Shown: positions 9,506 to 19,570, counted from the first letter of the stretch. The stretch is DNA of 58,604 nucleotides from Anabaena sp. FACHB-1237 (GCF_014696225.1 NZ_JACJPV010000027.1:1-58604), one strand, 5' to 3'. Notes: generated by a model from the letters alone, not told the origin. Numbers and translations: made by a program.

Positions 9506-9571
9506 GTAGGGTGCGTCAGAATCTTAAGATTGGTAGTTTTAACCTAAATTATGGTGTCTGACGCACTCTAC
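9506..9571. repeat. Palindromic repeat with GTGCGTCAGA arms
   Basis: An imperfect 66-bp palindrome: left arm GTAGGGTGCGTCAGA, right arm TCTGACGCACTCTAC. The same arms occur alone at 22256-22319, truncated at 55052, and as the core of MITE family B. From 9572 to 9744 nothing else was seen. Confidence 0.75.
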
Positions 9572-9744
9572 AGACTACAAAATATCGGAAAATTAATAAC
9601 TAGCAACTTGGGTGATTACACAAAGAAATATGGCTTACACCACGCTGCGCTATCATTCCCAGTAGAGACATTTCATGGAACGTCTCTACTTATGTTTTAA
9701 GTTAAGTTGATACCAATGAGATCATGCTTTACCCCTACTCACTC

Positions 9745-10908
9745 CTATTTACCCATACCTAAATGTTGGGCTTTTTGATAAACTTTGCCCTCAGTTAGTA
9801 AAGAAGGAGCAATAACAACTTCAACTTGCTGCATTTCTTTAATATCCTTCGCGCCTAAAGTTCCCATACTGGTTTTTAAAGCACCTAACAGGTTATGAGT
9901 ACCATCGTCTAGTACAGCAGGTCCACGCAGAATTTGTTCTAGTGTACCAGTTGTACCGACGCGAATCCTTGTACCACGAGGTAATACAGGACTAGGAGTG
10001 GCCATACCCCAATGATAACCGCGTCCAGGAGCTTCGGCGGCTCTAGCAAAGGGTGAACCGATCATCACACCATCAGCGCCACAGGCGATACATTTACAAA
10101 TATCACCTCCAGTAATTAAACCACCGTCGGCAATGACAGGAATATATTTACCCGTTTCTTGGTAAAACTCGTCTCTAGCGGCGGTGCAGTCAGCGATCGC
10201 CGTAGCTTGTGGTACTCCCACGCCTAAAACCCCACGGGAAGTACAAGCTGCACCAGGTCCGATACCCACTAATATAGCCGCAGCACCAGCACGCATCAGG
10301 TCTAAGCTAACTTCATAAGTGACACAATTGCCTAATACCACTGGCATGGGCATAGAACGACAAAATTCCGCTAAGTTTAGGGGTGTAATATTATTTGGAG
10401 AAAGGTGATCAGTAGAAACTACCGTAGCTTGGATAAAAAATAAATCCGCTCCTGATGAAGCTACTACTTCTCCAAATTTACTTGCACCTACAGGAGTAGC
10501 GCTAACTGCCGCAATACCACCTTGCTGTTTAATTTCCTGAATACGTTTTTTAATTAGTTCCGGCTTAATTGGTTCCGCATATAGTTCTTGCATCAAGGTA
10601 ACAAATTCATCCTTACCTACTGATGCAATGCGATCCAAAATCGGTTCAGGATCTACATAGCGAGTTTGAATACCTTCGAGGTTAATTACACCTAAAGCAC
10701 CTAACTCTGATAAACGGACGGCCATTTTCACATCCACGACACCATCCATAGCACTGGCAATAATGGGGATTTCTCGCTCAATATTACCAATTTGCCATCT
10801 GGTATCCGCTAAACTGGGATCGAGTGTTTTTTTTCCAGGGACTAAAGCAATTTCATCAATGCCGTAGGCTCGGCGAGCCATTTTTCCCCGACCAAGTTGA
10901 ATTTCCAC
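9745..10908 (-). CDS. guaB3: GuaB3-type IMP dehydrogenase family protein
   Basis: A 387-residue TIM-barrel protein of the IMPDH/GMPR superfamily without CBS domains. The N-terminus [19 protein letters not shown] and length match the cyanobacterial GuaB3 group. The catalytic loop cysteine appears in [15 protein letters not shown], and IADGG followed by [12 protein letters not shown] forms the phosphate-binding part. IMP dehydrogenases oxidise IMP to XMP, the committed step to GMP; GuaB3 proteins are a divergent class reported to have this activity. Followed by Yfr1 and trxA on the same strand. Confidence 0.93.
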   Translation of the reverse strand: MEIQLGRGKMARRAYGIDEIALVPGKKTLDPSLADTRWQIGNIEREIPIIASAMDGVVDVKMAVRLSELGALGVINLEGIQTRYVDPEPILDRIASVGKDEFVTLMQELYAEPIKPELIKKRIQEIKQQGGIAAVSATPVGASKFGEVVASSGADLFFIQATVVSTDHLSPNNITPLNLAEFCRSMPMPVVLGNCVTYEVSLDLMRAGAAAILVGIGPGAACTSRGVLGVGVPQATAIADCTAARDEFYQETGKYIPVIADGGLITGGDICKCIACGADGVMIGSPFARAAEAPGRGYHWGMATPSPVLPRGTRIRVGTTGTLEQILRGPAVLDDGTHNLLGALKTSMGTLGAKDIKEMQQVEVVIAPSLLTEGKVYQKAQHLGMGK

Positions 10909-10992
10909 GCTTTCTCTTTTCTCAAATCTGTTTAAGCTAGGGTATCAAACTTATGGCCATCTTGGGAATTTTAGATTTGAGATTTTGATCTG

Positions 10993-11610
10993 TTATTTCT
11001 TATGACCAGTATAACCTGTCATTACCCATACTAAAGCTCTGGCGGCATCACGAATAGATTTTTCTATGGGTTCTGACGGTGTTTGAGATGGTACTGCTAT
11101 TGGTTTAAAATTCATACCCCTACTACCTAAAACTATTTCTCCAATGATGCAAGCTCGACGAAGATGAAAATCGGAGGTGACTAGGTAAACACTGGTGATC
11201 CCCCGATTATGAAGTTCATCTACTAAGGTTGTAAAGTTTGTCAGCGTGTCCACTGCTTCATAATCTAGGTTTAATCTTTTGGGATTAATTCCTGCTTTGG
11301 TAAATATTTGTTTTGTATATTCAGGGGGACTACCACCGGAAATCCAAATCGGCAAGTTTGGATGTTCCCTAGCTATCTTAGCAGTAAATTTCTCTCTTTC
11401 TAGATCGGAGGTAGATCCTCCTAAAACTAAAATAGCTTGGGGTTGCTGAAATATATCCTGTATTTCTTTGTATCCCCACAATATGAATACTGTTATTATC
11501 GAAGCGAGAATTTTTACAGATTTACCTTTTACAGGCATTTTAGGTAGTAGTTTATGCCTGTTTTGATTCCGATCTGACTTACATTTAAAAATTAACACGG
11601 TAATTAGCAA
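10993..11610 (-). CDS. YdcF/DUF218-family membrane-anchored protein
   Basis: One N-terminal membrane segment (ILASIITVFILWGYKEI) is followed by a DUF218 domain with the motifs AILVLGGS, PIWISGG and TSDFHLRRA, as in YdcF/SanA-type envelope proteins. The start is uncertain: ATG at 11610 gives 205 residues, while an internal ATG at 11538 (MPVKGKS, just before the membrane segment) is also plausible; neither has a clear ribosome site. Members are linked to envelope integrity, but no enzymatic reaction is established. Separated by about 85 bases from guaB3 on the same strand. Confidence 0.8.
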   Translation of the reverse strand: MLITVLIFKCKSDRNQNRHKLLPKMPVKGKSVKILASIITVFILWGYKEIQDIFQQPQAILVLGGSTSDLEREKFTAKIAREHPNLPIWISGGSPPEYTKQIFTKAGINPKRLNLDYEAVDTLTNFTTLVDELHNRGITSVYLVTSDFHLRRACIIGEIVLGSRGMNFKPIAVPSQTPSEPIEKSIRDAARALVWVMTGYTGHKK

Positions 11611-11920
11611 GAACTATAAATATAAAAATATAAAGTAATACAGATTTTCTCTGATCTATGATGGACTGTCTTTGCGATTATATAATAGGTTTTGGTTTTT
11701 AGCCGTCAGTAGTCAGTAGTAAGATTCTGATGTTATGTGGCTATATCAGTAAATTTTATCAAGGTAATTGATAATTTACGTACTAAGATTAGCTTTGAGT
11801 GATATTTTGTCTCAACTCCTAACTGGTAGAGTGTGTTAGATATCAAAAACATGGTTTTTTGGCCAATTGAGTATTGGTAAGCTTTTTGTGGTTCAGATAT
11901 CCTTTAGGATAACTATATTA
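11611..11920. other. Intergenic region with no recognisable gene
   Basis: About 310 AT-rich bases between the YdcF-like gene and MITE B. No RNA gene, convincing ORF or terminator was seen. Confidence 0.4.
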
Positions 11921-12043
11921 GGACTTACGTAAGTGTCACACTAAAAAATCTGTTGAGTGGGTGCGTCACACAGTATAAATCTTGCAAATAAACAGATTTT
12001 TGATGTCTGACGCACCCTACGAATGTGCCAGTTGCGTAAGTCC
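11921..12043. repeat. MITE family B, copy 1 (123 bp)
   Basis: Begins GGACTTACGTAAGTG and ends CAGTTGCGTAAGTCC, forming terminal inverted repeats. The internal core holds GTGCGTCA and TCTGACGCACCCTAC. Other copies lie at 15608, 32458, 36483, 41703 (partial), 48489 (left end missing), 50894 and 56797 (fragment). Confidence 0.9.
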
Positions 12044-12081
12044 TGTATATGATGAATTTGTTGCAGATTATCAAGACTTAA

Positions 12082-12897
12082 ATGATTAAGATTTTTAGTA
12101 TTTTTCTCGGTATTTTCTTGAACTTGGTGGTTGTTTTGGCAGGAAATATGCCTGCTTTAGCTGAATTACAACCTACTTATACAGAACAGCAGTTACAAGT
12201 GGGGGATGATTTAGCAAATAAGGCATTTACAGCAACGAATAAGGGGGATTTCGCCACTGCGGAGGAGTATTGGACGCAAATTCTGGAGAAATTCCCTAAT
12301 AATGCGGCTATATGGAGTAATCGTGGTAATTCTCGTGTGAGTCAAAATAAGTTAGTAGCGGCTTTAGAGGATTATAATAAGGCGATTGAGTTAGCACCGA
12401 ATGTCACAGATCCTTATTTGAATAGAGGTGCTGCATTAGAGGCTTTAGGAAAATGGGAGTTAGCGATCGCTGACTACAATCATGTATTAGAATTAGATAC
12501 TAATGATGCCATGGCCTATAATAATCGGGGTAATGCTAAAACAGGTTTAGGACAGTGGGAAGCAGCTATTTTAGATTATCAAAAAGCCACAGAAATAGCT
12601 CCAGGTTTTGCCTTTGCTAGAGCCAATTATGCCCTAGCATTGTATCAAACCAATCAAACAGAAAAAGCTATCCGCGAAATGCGAAATATCGTCCGTAAAT
12701 ATCCCAAATTTGCGGATATGCGAGCGGCATTAACAGCAGTATATTGGGTGACAGGAAAAAGAGGAGAAGCCGAAAGTAATTGGGTAGCAGCGTTCGGACT
12801 GGATAGCCGTTATAAAGATATAGATTGGGTGACAAATATCCGTCGTTGGCCACCAAGTTTAGTGGCAGCATTAGATAAATTTTTGAAATTACAGTAG
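12082..12897 (+). CDS. TPR-repeat protein with signal peptide (probably lumenal or periplasmic)
   Basis: Residues 1-28 form a signal peptide (hydrophobic IFLGIFLNLVVVLAG, then MPALA before the likely cleavage site). About five TPR units follow, from roughly residue 42 to 205, with motifs such as WSNRGNSRVSQNKLVAALEDY and YNNRGNAKTGLGQWEAAILDY. The C-terminus has a conserved-looking WVTNIRRWPPSLVAALDKF. The protein probably scaffolds a complex in the thylakoid lumen or periplasm; the partner is unknown. Confidence 0.85.
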   Translation: MIKIFSIFLGIFLNLVVVLAGNMPALAELQPTYTEQQLQVGDDLANKAFTATNKGDFATAEEYWTQILEKFPNNAAIWSNRGNSRVSQNKLVAALEDYNKAIELAPNVTDPYLNRGAALEALGKWELAIADYNHVLELDTNDAMAYNNRGNAKTGLGQWEAAILDYQKATEIAPGFAFARANYALALYQTNQTEKAIREMRNIVRKYPKFADMRAALTAVYWVTGKRGEAESNWVAAFGLDSRYKDIDWVTNIRRWPPSLVAALDKFLKLQ

Positions 12898-12905
12898 ACC
12901 AATTT

Positions 12906-12953
12906 GGTAATTTCTGGTATAATCTACAGCATTTTGTAATTTACCAGAAATAC
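12906..12953. promoter_or_regulatory. Inverted repeat overlapping a possible -10 box before the glycosyltransferase
   Basis: GGTAATTTCTGGTA and TTACCAGAAATACC form a near-perfect inverted repeat. The left arm runs into TATAAT (12919-12924). It may be a terminator for the TPR gene or an operator for the next gene; no good -35 box was found. Confidence 0.35.
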
Positions 12954-12959
12954 CTAAAA

Positions 12960-14240
12960 ATGACTCACTATGGCTTAATATGTCCCCTAGCTACTGGACA
13001 TTTGAATACAATGCTACCTTTAGGAAAAGAATTACAACAGCGTGGCCATCGTGTGACATTAATTGGTTATCCTGATGGAGCAGCAGTAGCAGAAAAAGCA
13101 GGTTTAGAATTTTGTATGATTGGGGAAAATATATTTCCTGTAGGTTCAGCAAAAGCCAACCTAGATAAATTAGGAAAATTAAGCGGACAAGCAGCCATTA
13201 AATACACTATGAGTTTGTTTGCAGATAAGGCCAATACTAATTTACAATACATTCCTCCAGCAATCAAAAAAATAGGCATAGAAGCACTTATCATAGATCA
13301 AGCAATCATAGAAGGAGAAACAATTGCTGAAGTTTGTAATCTACCTTTTATTAGTATTTGTAGTGCAGTAGTTTTTAATCGAGAACTGACGATTCCGCCA
13401 TTTTTCCTCAATTGGTCTTATAATCCTAGTTGGTGGGCAAAAATTCGCAATAAATTAGGTTATGAATTATTAGATAGTTTGGTAAAACCAATTAATTTAC
13501 CTATAAATAATTATCGTGCAGAAAATAATTTACTTTCTAGAAAACTTAGTAAACCCTATTTACCCTTAGCACAAATTAGTCAAGAACCAGCAGAATTAGA
13601 ATTTCCTCGTCAACAATTACCTGCATATTTTCATTTTACTGGCCCATATCATAGTCCAGTGGGGCGAGAAGTTCCTGATTTTCCCTGGGATAAATTAACA
13701 GGACAACCTTTAATTTATGCTTCTATGGGAACATTACAAAATCAGTTATTATTTGTGTTTGAAAATATTGCTAAAGCCTGTGAAGATTTAGATGCACAAT
13801 TAGTCATTTCCTTAGGAGGTTCTGCTGATCCTGAAATCCTCAAAGGAGTACCAGGAAATCCTATCATAGTGCGTTATGCCCCACAATTACAATTATTACA
13901 AAAGGCAAATTTAACTATTACTCATGGAGGATTAAATACTACTTTAGAATGTTTAACAAATGGTGTACCAATGGTAGCAATTCCTGTGGCTAATGATCAA
14001 CCAGGAGTGGCTGCGAGAATAGTTTGGTCTGGATGTGGGGAAGCTATTCCTGTGAAAAAAGTTAATGTGAATAATTTGCGAGTGGCTATTAAAAAAGTCC
14101 TCACAGAAGATATTTATAAACAGAATGCTTTAAGGTTGCAAGCAGCAATTAAAAAAGCAGGAGGAACAAAAAGAGCAGTTGATATTATTGAACAGGCTAT
14201 ATCTACTGGTAAACCTGTTTTGAATCATATTAATTCATAG
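12960..14240 (+). CDS. GT1-family glycosyltransferase (CrtX/MGT-like)
   Basis: A 426-residue GT-B protein. The N-terminal acceptor domain starts YGLICPLATGHLNTMLPLG. The C-terminal donor domain has ASMGTLQNQ and the UDP-sugar motif THGGLNTTLECLTNGVPM followed by NDQPGVAAR. This pattern is closest to zeaxanthin glucosyltransferase-like and macrolide-type enzymes, which transfer a sugar from a nucleotide donor to a lipophilic acceptor. The acceptor here cannot be read from sequence; a carotenoid is a reasonable guess. It converges tail-to-tail with a second GT1 gene, 20 bases apart. Confidence 0.85.
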   Translation: MTHYGLICPLATGHLNTMLPLGKELQQRGHRVTLIGYPDGAAVAEKAGLEFCMIGENIFPVGSAKANLDKLGKLSGQAAIKYTMSLFADKANTNLQYIPPAIKKIGIEALIIDQAIIEGETIAEVCNLPFISICSAVVFNRELTIPPFFLNWSYNPSWWAKIRNKLGYELLDSLVKPINLPINNYRAENNLLSRKLSKPYLPLAQISQEPAELEFPRQQLPAYFHFTGPYHSPVGREVPDFPWDKLTGQPLIYASMGTLQNQLLFVFENIAKACEDLDAQLVISLGGSADPEILKGVPGNPIIVRYAPQLQLLQKANLTITHGGLNTTLECLTNGVPMVAIPVANDQPGVAARIVWSGCGEAIPVKKVNVNNLRVAIKKVLTEDIYKQNALRLQAAIKKAGGTKRAVDIIEQAISTGKPVLNHINS

Positions 14241-14260
14241 TATAAAGTAGCTTTTTTATA

Positions 14261-15565
14261 TTATTTGATGAAATAATCTATTCCTTCCAGTAACATCTTT
14301 TCTACAATGTCTACTGCTTTGTTTAAACCTCCACTATTTTTCAAAACATCTGACATCCGATTTGCAGCTTCTTTATAAGTTGAATTAGTAAGCAAGTGAT
14401 TAATTTTTGTGGTTACTTCAGTGCTATCAAATTTTTGTTTGTTCAATTTCAATCCAACTCCAATATCTACAATACGGGCTGCATTATAATGTTGATCTCC
14501 AAAAAAAGGTAGAGCTAATATCGGTTTGGCAAAATACAAAGATTCGTTAATACTGTTCATACCACAATGACTAACAAAAGCTCTCACATTTGGATGAGCA
14601 AGAACTGTTTGCTGCGGAACAAAATTTTCTATGCGAAAAGAATCTGGTAAATCAGGAAGATGATGATGATTGTTTGTTGGTAAAGACCATAAAACTTTCA
14701 ATTTAGTATTTTTTAAACCTGTTACTAATACTTGACACTGCCATTTGTTAATCTCGGCAAGAGTACCAAAAGCAACATATATAATACCATTTGCTGCTTC
14801 TTTATCTTCTAACCATGTACTTAAAGAAGGACTAGGGGATGAGGTTATTTTAGGAAAAATTGGACCTACCATTTGTACGAAAGGAGGTATTTTTCTGGGA
14901 ATTTCAATCCCAAAAGATGTACCTACTATAATTAACTGTTTATTAAAAGGATCATTTAACTTTTTATTATTAGTACATTTCTGACGTAGTTGATTAAGTT
15001 TAATCATATTAGGAATAAGAAAAGGTAGAGATAGAATTGGTTGGAGATAATTAAGACAGCGTTCCCATAAATTCATATTAATAGAATAAGATGTACTAAA
15101 ATGAGGATATTTGCTACTAGTTTTCACAAAATTACCTAAAAACCTAGTTTGAATAATGTATGGTATGTTCATTTGTTGAGCTAAATCCATTGCTGCAATA
15201 ACAGCACGATCAATAATTAATAGGTCAGGATGATATTTTTCAAAAATAGAAATTAAACTTTGATACATAGGAGAATACAACTTAATGAAGCGTTCAAAAA
15301 TAATCTTTTCACTATGTAAAATGCTTTTTTCTTGAGAAACATTTTGCCAAATATTATCTTTTTCATCATTGCTACTTTCTATTTCATTTAGCATGATTTC
15401 CCAATTAATAAATTCTGCACCAGTTGTAGATATCCAGTTTTTGGCAATTTCAGGAATTACAAAACTAACTTTATGTCCTCGTTCAACTAGTTCTTGAGCG
15501 ATCGCTATCATTTGATTCATATGCCCCATTAAAGGTAGGGAAACAAACATAATATATTTTTTCAT
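14261..15565 (-). CDS. GT1-family glycosyltransferase, second paralogue
   Basis: A 434-residue GT-B enzyme: MFVSLPLMGHMNQMIAIAQEL at the N-terminus, YVAFGTLAEIN at the start of the donor domain, and the donor-sugar motif SHCGMNSINESLYFAKPIL then FGDQHYNAARI. Same superfamily as the neighbouring gene but clearly diverged, so not a recent tandem copy. Upstream the minus strand reads AGGAGAAAGCA just before the ATG, a good ribosome site. Acceptor unknown; probably a lipid or natural product. Confidence 0.83.
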   Translation of the reverse strand: MKKYIMFVSLPLMGHMNQMIAIAQELVERGHKVSFVIPEIAKNWISTTGAEFINWEIMLNEIESSNDEKDNIWQNVSQEKSILHSEKIIFERFIKLYSPMYQSLISIFEKYHPDLLIIDRAVIAAMDLAQQMNIPYIIQTRFLGNFVKTSSKYPHFSTSYSINMNLWERCLNYLQPILSLPFLIPNMIKLNQLRQKCTNNKKLNDPFNKQLIIVGTSFGIEIPRKIPPFVQMVGPIFPKITSSPSPSLSTWLEDKEAANGIIYVAFGTLAEINKWQCQVLVTGLKNTKLKVLWSLPTNNHHHLPDLPDSFRIENFVPQQTVLAHPNVRAFVSHCGMNSINESLYFAKPILALPFFGDQHYNAARIVDIGVGLKLNKQKFDSTEVTTKINHLLTNSTYKEAANRMSDVLKNSGGLNKAVDIVEKMLLEGIDYFIK

Positions 15566-15607
15566 TGCTTTCTCCTCATTGACTTACTTGATTATTCTTT
15601 ATATTCC

Positions 15608-15753
15608 GGACTTACGCAACAGGCACATTGGTAGGGTGTGGTTCGACAAGCTCACCAACCACCTCAGACAGTATAAATCATATAAATAACCAAATTGTTG
15701 ATATCTGACGCACCCACTCAACAGATTTTTTACTGTGACACTTGCGTAGGTTC
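15608..15753. repeat. MITE family B, copy 2 (long form)
   Basis: Starts GGACTTACGCAACAGGC and ends near TTGCGTAGGTTC. It is the longer form (about 146 bp), also seen at 36483 and 50894, which contains GGTTCGACAAGC in its left half. Confidence 0.85.
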
Positions 15754-15767
15754 TAATATTTTGGAAA

Positions 15768-15875
15768 TACAGCACATTCCATCTACATGAGGTACACTAT
15801 GAACACAGCAAGATGCCTGTATTACAAAGGTTTTATCATTAATATCTATACCTCATAATAAGAGAAACTGCTGTA
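15768..15875 (-). repeat. MITE-like family D, copy 1
   Basis: A 108-bp element from TACAGCACATTCC to AACTGCTGTA. Its reverse complement recurs at 44065-44172, and a third version at 19366-19570 has a family A element inside it. Subterminal GAGGTACA and TACCTCA form inverted arms. Confidence 0.8.
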
Positions 15876-15884
15876 ATGTTGTTA

Positions 15885-16748
15885 TTATATAACTTTTTGA
15901 AATAGTTGACCGGCAGAAACATAAGTTACTTCGATATTTCTTTGATAATAGGTTTCTATTTTTGCTTTTAATGATATAAATAGGGAGTTTCTGATTTCTG
16001 AATTGAGTTTTAAATAAGGTGTAAAGGTACTTAAAAGTAGTAAATAATCATCAATAGTGTAATTTTTTTTATAGATAATTATTTGTGTATTTAAGTGAGT
16101 AAATTTTTCAGATTTTAGGGTATTTTCTTTCCAACTTGCTATTATTTGTTTTTGATGTTCAATTGTTTCATATTTAGCTAAAGATGGGGCATAAATTTGA
16201 TAAATTTCTTCTATATTTTGATATAGATGATAATTAAGTTGAGGTGTCATATTCCATAATAAAATTAATATACCGTTATTTCTTAAAAGATCAGCAGTTT
16301 TATTATAGACAATTTCTGGGTTTAACCAATGCCAAGAATTTGCAGCTAAAACAGCATCAAACGTTGTAATTTTTTGTGGTGTAAATTCTTCCAAGGTTGT
16401 TTGTAAAAATTGAACATGAGGATAATTTGCCAAATTTTGTTTTGCTATTTCACAAGCTGGTAGACTGGGTTCTAAGGCTAAAATATTAAATCCTAATTTG
16501 GCATAGGGTAATGTTGCTATACCAGGACCACAACCGATTTCTAAGATATTGGCATTTTCTGGTAATTTGGCAATGCTTAAACCTTGGTTGATGATGTTCT
16601 GGGGATAGGATGGTCTGATGTAATTGTATGTTTGTGCGATATTTGAATACCAGTTTTTTCTAGTTTCTAATTCTTGGGGATAGGTGTTGATAAATAGTTC
16701 AACTTGCTGGTTGATTTTTGCTTGGATATTTTGAGGTTTATCAGTCAT
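15885..16748 (-). CDS. Class I SAM-dependent methyltransferase
   Basis: A 287-residue protein with methyltransferase motif I VLEIGCGPG-like (NILEIGCGPGIATLPYAK, about residues 69-86), the acidic strand-2 end LALEPS, and motif IV FDAVLAANSWHWLNPE. Such enzymes of the Methyltransf_11/25 type methylate small molecules using S-adenosylmethionine. The substrate is unknown. Transcribed alone; start ATG at 16748. Confidence 0.85.
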   Translation of the reverse strand: MTDKPQNIQAKINQQVELFINTYPQELETRKNWYSNIAQTYNYIRPSYPQNIINQGLSIAKLPENANILEIGCGPGIATLPYAKLGFNILALEPSLPACEIAKQNLANYPHVQFLQTTLEEFTPQKITTFDAVLAANSWHWLNPEIVYNKTADLLRNNGILILLWNMTPQLNYHLYQNIEEIYQIYAPSLAKYETIEHQKQIIASWKENTLKSEKFTHLNTQIIIYKKNYTIDDYLLLLSTFTPYLKLNSEIRNSLFISLKAKIETYYQRNIEVTYVSAGQLFQKVI

Positions 16749-16882
16749 GACTATATTTTAATCTTAGTTTAATGTTGTTGGGTTTCCTTGCGTCAACCCA
16801 ACCTACCATAATAAGATGATCACCTAAAATTGCTGGATCGCCTGATGAATGGTTAACTATGTATCGCTACCAGTGTGTTAGA

Positions 16883-16988
16883 CCAAGCTAATGTGCAGCA
16901 CTCACTGTATAATTAAAAAAACCTAAAGTTACAGTAGCACAAGCATCTTGCTTGTATTAATTATTCAACTTAAAAGCACAACAGCTTA
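16883..16988 (-). repeat. MITE family A, copy 2
   Basis: Reverse-oriented copy of the family at 9376, with the outer left TA changed to CC and a longer A-run in the middle. A short palindrome GTTGGGT / AACCCAAC lies nearby at about 16777-16801. Confidence 0.85.
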
Positions 16989-17150
16989 AAACTGTAACAT
17001 ACCTTACTTAAAAAATCCCAGCAAGCAAAACTTGACGGAAATCATTAGGCAATGATTGTAAAATTTAGCAAAATAGTGTTTATCTAATGTTACAGTATTT
17101 AAGGTACTGATCTACTTTTTTCCTTGACTCTCTACTCCCATAGATTATCC

Positions 17151-19328
17151 ATGCTGAAGAAACTCCAAAAAACACAAATTTATTTGCTTGCTGGTGCTGG
17201 ACTATTGGCTTTTTGTGCTGGGGCAATGGTTTCTGCCCCCCAATTAGGAAAAACTTTGGGAGAATGGTTAAATTTAAGTCAAAGTGAACCAGAAAAGCTA
17301 TCTGAAGCTCATAAAACTAAATCAATTGTCTTTCCTTTGGTATCTCAATCTATACCGGAAAGGTTTCAAAAACTCACAGAAATTGCTGAAAAAGGTAATT
17401 CTCCTGACAGACAAAGGGCGCGTTATTTGTTAGCAAGTGATTATATAGAAACTTCTCAAGGTAAAAAGGCTTTAGAATTATTAACAGGTTTAGAAAATGA
17501 TTACCCTATCTTAGCTCCTTATATTTTGCTCAAACAAGCTCAAGCTCATGATATTTTAGGAGAAAAACCACAGGCTTCTGATTTACGACAAAAGGTATTA
17601 AAAACCTACCCCAAAGAGGCGGCAGTTGTCAAGGCCATATATTTAATTGGGCAACCAAAATTACAAGATATAGCTATTACTAAATTTCCCTACCATCCCC
17701 TGACTTGGGAAATTATTCGTAAACGGTTACAAGATAACCCTAAACAACCAAAATTAAGATTAACTCTGGCTAAATATGCTGCTAATGATCCGGGTATTGT
17801 GGGTATTTTAGATGAATTGGTGAAACAACCACCTTTAACACCAGAAGACTGGCAATTAATAGGCTCAGTTTATTGGGAAAATAATCAATTTACTAAGGCT
17901 AAAGATGCCTATATTCAAGCTCCAAAAACCGCAGAAAGTATTTATAGAATTGGGCGAGGCTTTCAATTAAATAAGGAACAAGATAAGGCGATCGCTGTCT
18001 ACAAACAACTGATTCAAAAATTTCCCACAGCTACAGAAACAGGTACAGCTTTACTCAGATTAGCCGAAATGTCTCAAGGTGCAACATCTATTACCTATCT
18101 CAATCAAATTATTAATAAATTCCCTGAACAAGCACCAGTAGCATTAGAGAAAAAAGGCAAATTACAAGAATCGCTAAAAGATACTAAAGGTGCTAGTGAA
18201 ACTTGGGAATTATTGTTAGGTAAATACAATACCTCTGAAGCAGCAGCAGAATATAGATGGCGTAATGCCATAGCCAAAGCTAAGGCTAATGATTATAATA
18301 GTGCCTGGCAATGGGCGCAACCAATTGCTACTAATAATCCTGATAGTATTTTAGCCCCTAGAGCTAGTTTTTGGGTGGCTAAATGGGCTACAAGATTAGG
18401 CAAACAACAGGAAGCAATTACAGCTTATAAATACGTTCTCAGCGAATTTCCTCACTCCTATTATGCTTGGCGATCTGCTAGTATTTTAGGTTTAAATGTG
18501 GGTGATTTCCAAACTGTGCGTTTCCTAAATCCACAAATAATTATCCCTCAAAGACCTCTACCAACAGCAGGATCAGAAACTTTTAAGGAACTATATTTAT
18601 TAGGTCAAGATCGAGATGCTTGGTTACAATGGCAGGCAGAATTTACTAATAGAAATAAACCCAGAGTTGGCGAACAATTTACAGATGGTTTAATGCAATT
18701 AGTTAAGGGAGAATATTTAATTGGTATTGATAAAATTTCTAAGTTAGAAGATCGCACAATACCCGCAGAAAAAGAAGAATATCATGCTTTAAGTAAAAAA
18801 ATCACCTATTGGCAAGCCCGTTATCCTTTCCCCTATACTCAAGATATTCAACAATGGTCTATCACGAGAAAACTTAACCCTTTATTAGTTACAGCTTTAA
18901 TCCGTCAAGAATCCCGTTTTCAACCGAAAATTAAATCAGTAGTTGGGGCAACAGGTTTAATGCAAATTATGCCTGCCACTGGTGCCTGGATAGCACCACA
19001 AATTAACACGGACTTTAAAAAAATTAACCTAGAAAACCCCCAAGATAATATTATGTTGGGAACTTGGTATTTAGATTATACTCATCAACAATATGCTAAT
19101 AATTCTATGTTAGCGATCGCTAGTTATAATGCAGGTCCTGGTAATGTAGCCAAATGGTTACAAACTATTCCTAAACAAGATCCTGATGATTTTGTAGAAG
19201 AAATTCCCTTTGATGAAACTAAAAACTATGTCCGTCAAGTATTTGGTAATTATTGGAATTATCTGCGACTTTATAACCCAGAAATTGGCCAATTAGTTAG
19301 TCAATATTCTCAAGAACAACCTGAATAA
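17151..19328 (+). CDS. Soluble-type lytic transglycosylase (Slt70-like) with TPR-like superhelix
   Basis: A 725-residue protein from the ATG at 17151 (an in-frame TTG 27 bases earlier is less likely). An N-terminal membrane anchor or signal (IYLLAGAGLLAFCAGAMV) is followed by a long alpha-superhelical region of TPR-like repeats. The C-terminal SLT domain has the catalytic glutamate in ALIRQESRF, then GLMQIMPATG and ASYNAGPGNV. Lytic transglycosylases cleave the MurNAc-GlcNAc bond of peptidoglycan with formation of 1,6-anhydroMurNAc, and act in the periplasm. Confidence 0.93.
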   Translation: MLKKLQKTQIYLLAGAGLLAFCAGAMVSAPQLGKTLGEWLNLSQSEPEKLSEAHKTKSIVFPLVSQSIPERFQKLTEIAEKGNSPDRQRARYLLASDYIETSQGKKALELLTGLENDYPILAPYILLKQAQAHDILGEKPQASDLRQKVLKTYPKEAAVVKAIYLIGQPKLQDIAITKFPYHPLTWEIIRKRLQDNPKQPKLRLTLAKYAANDPGIVGILDELVKQPPLTPEDWQLIGSVYWENNQFTKAKDAYIQAPKTAESIYRIGRGFQLNKEQDKAIAVYKQLIQKFPTATETGTALLRLAEMSQGATSITYLNQIINKFPEQAPVALEKKGKLQESLKDTKGASETWELLLGKYNTSEAAAEYRWRNAIAKAKANDYNSAWQWAQPIATNNPDSILAPRASFWVAKWATRLGKQQEAITAYKYVLSEFPHSYYAWRSASILGLNVGDFQTVRFLNPQIIIPQRPLPTAGSETFKELYLLGQDRDAWLQWQAEFTNRNKPRVGEQFTDGLMQLVKGEYLIGIDKISKLEDRTIPAEKEEYHALSKKITYWQARYPFPYTQDIQQWSITRKLNPLLVTALIRQESRFQPKIKSVVGATGLMQIMPATGAWIAPQINTDFKKINLENPQDNIMLGTWYLDYTHQQYANNSMLAIASYNAGPGNVAKWLQTIPKQDPDDFVEEIPFDETKNYVRQVFGNYWNYLRLYNPEIGQLVSQYSQEQPE

Positions 19329-19365
19329 TGCAACAGTTGCCATGCTAAGTACAAAATCCTCAAAT

Positions 19366-19570
19366 TACAGCAGGTTTGAGGTGTATGAGGTACAGTCACA
19401 GATTGGACTTCAATTTTTAAAACTAAGCTGTTGTGCCTTTAACTTGAATAATTAATACAAGCAAGATGCTTGTGCTACTGTAACTTCAGGTTTTTTAATT
19501 ATACAGTGAGTGCTGCACATTAGCTTACCTTCTCAAATTGGTGTACCTCATTTACTCCAAAAGTGCTGTA
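19366..19570. repeat. MITE family D, copy 3, split by an inserted family A element
   Basis: TACAGCAGG with GAGGTACAG at the left and GTGTACCTCA with GTGCTGTA at the right are the two ends of a family D element. A complete 104-bp family A element lies at 19424-19527 between them. This is a nested insertion: A entered D. Confidence 0.7.
19424..19527 (+). repeat. MITE family A, copy 3 (inside a family D element)
   Basis: Complete 104-bp copy, TAAGCTGTTGTGC to GCACATTAGCTTA, essentially identical to the copies at 9376 and 22352. From 19571 to 19960 no gene or RNA was recognised. Confidence 0.9.

Noticed and set aside
17124..17150. TTG start for the lytic transglycosylase
   Set aside because: ATG at 17151 directly precedes the signal or anchor sequence; the TTG has no ribosome site.
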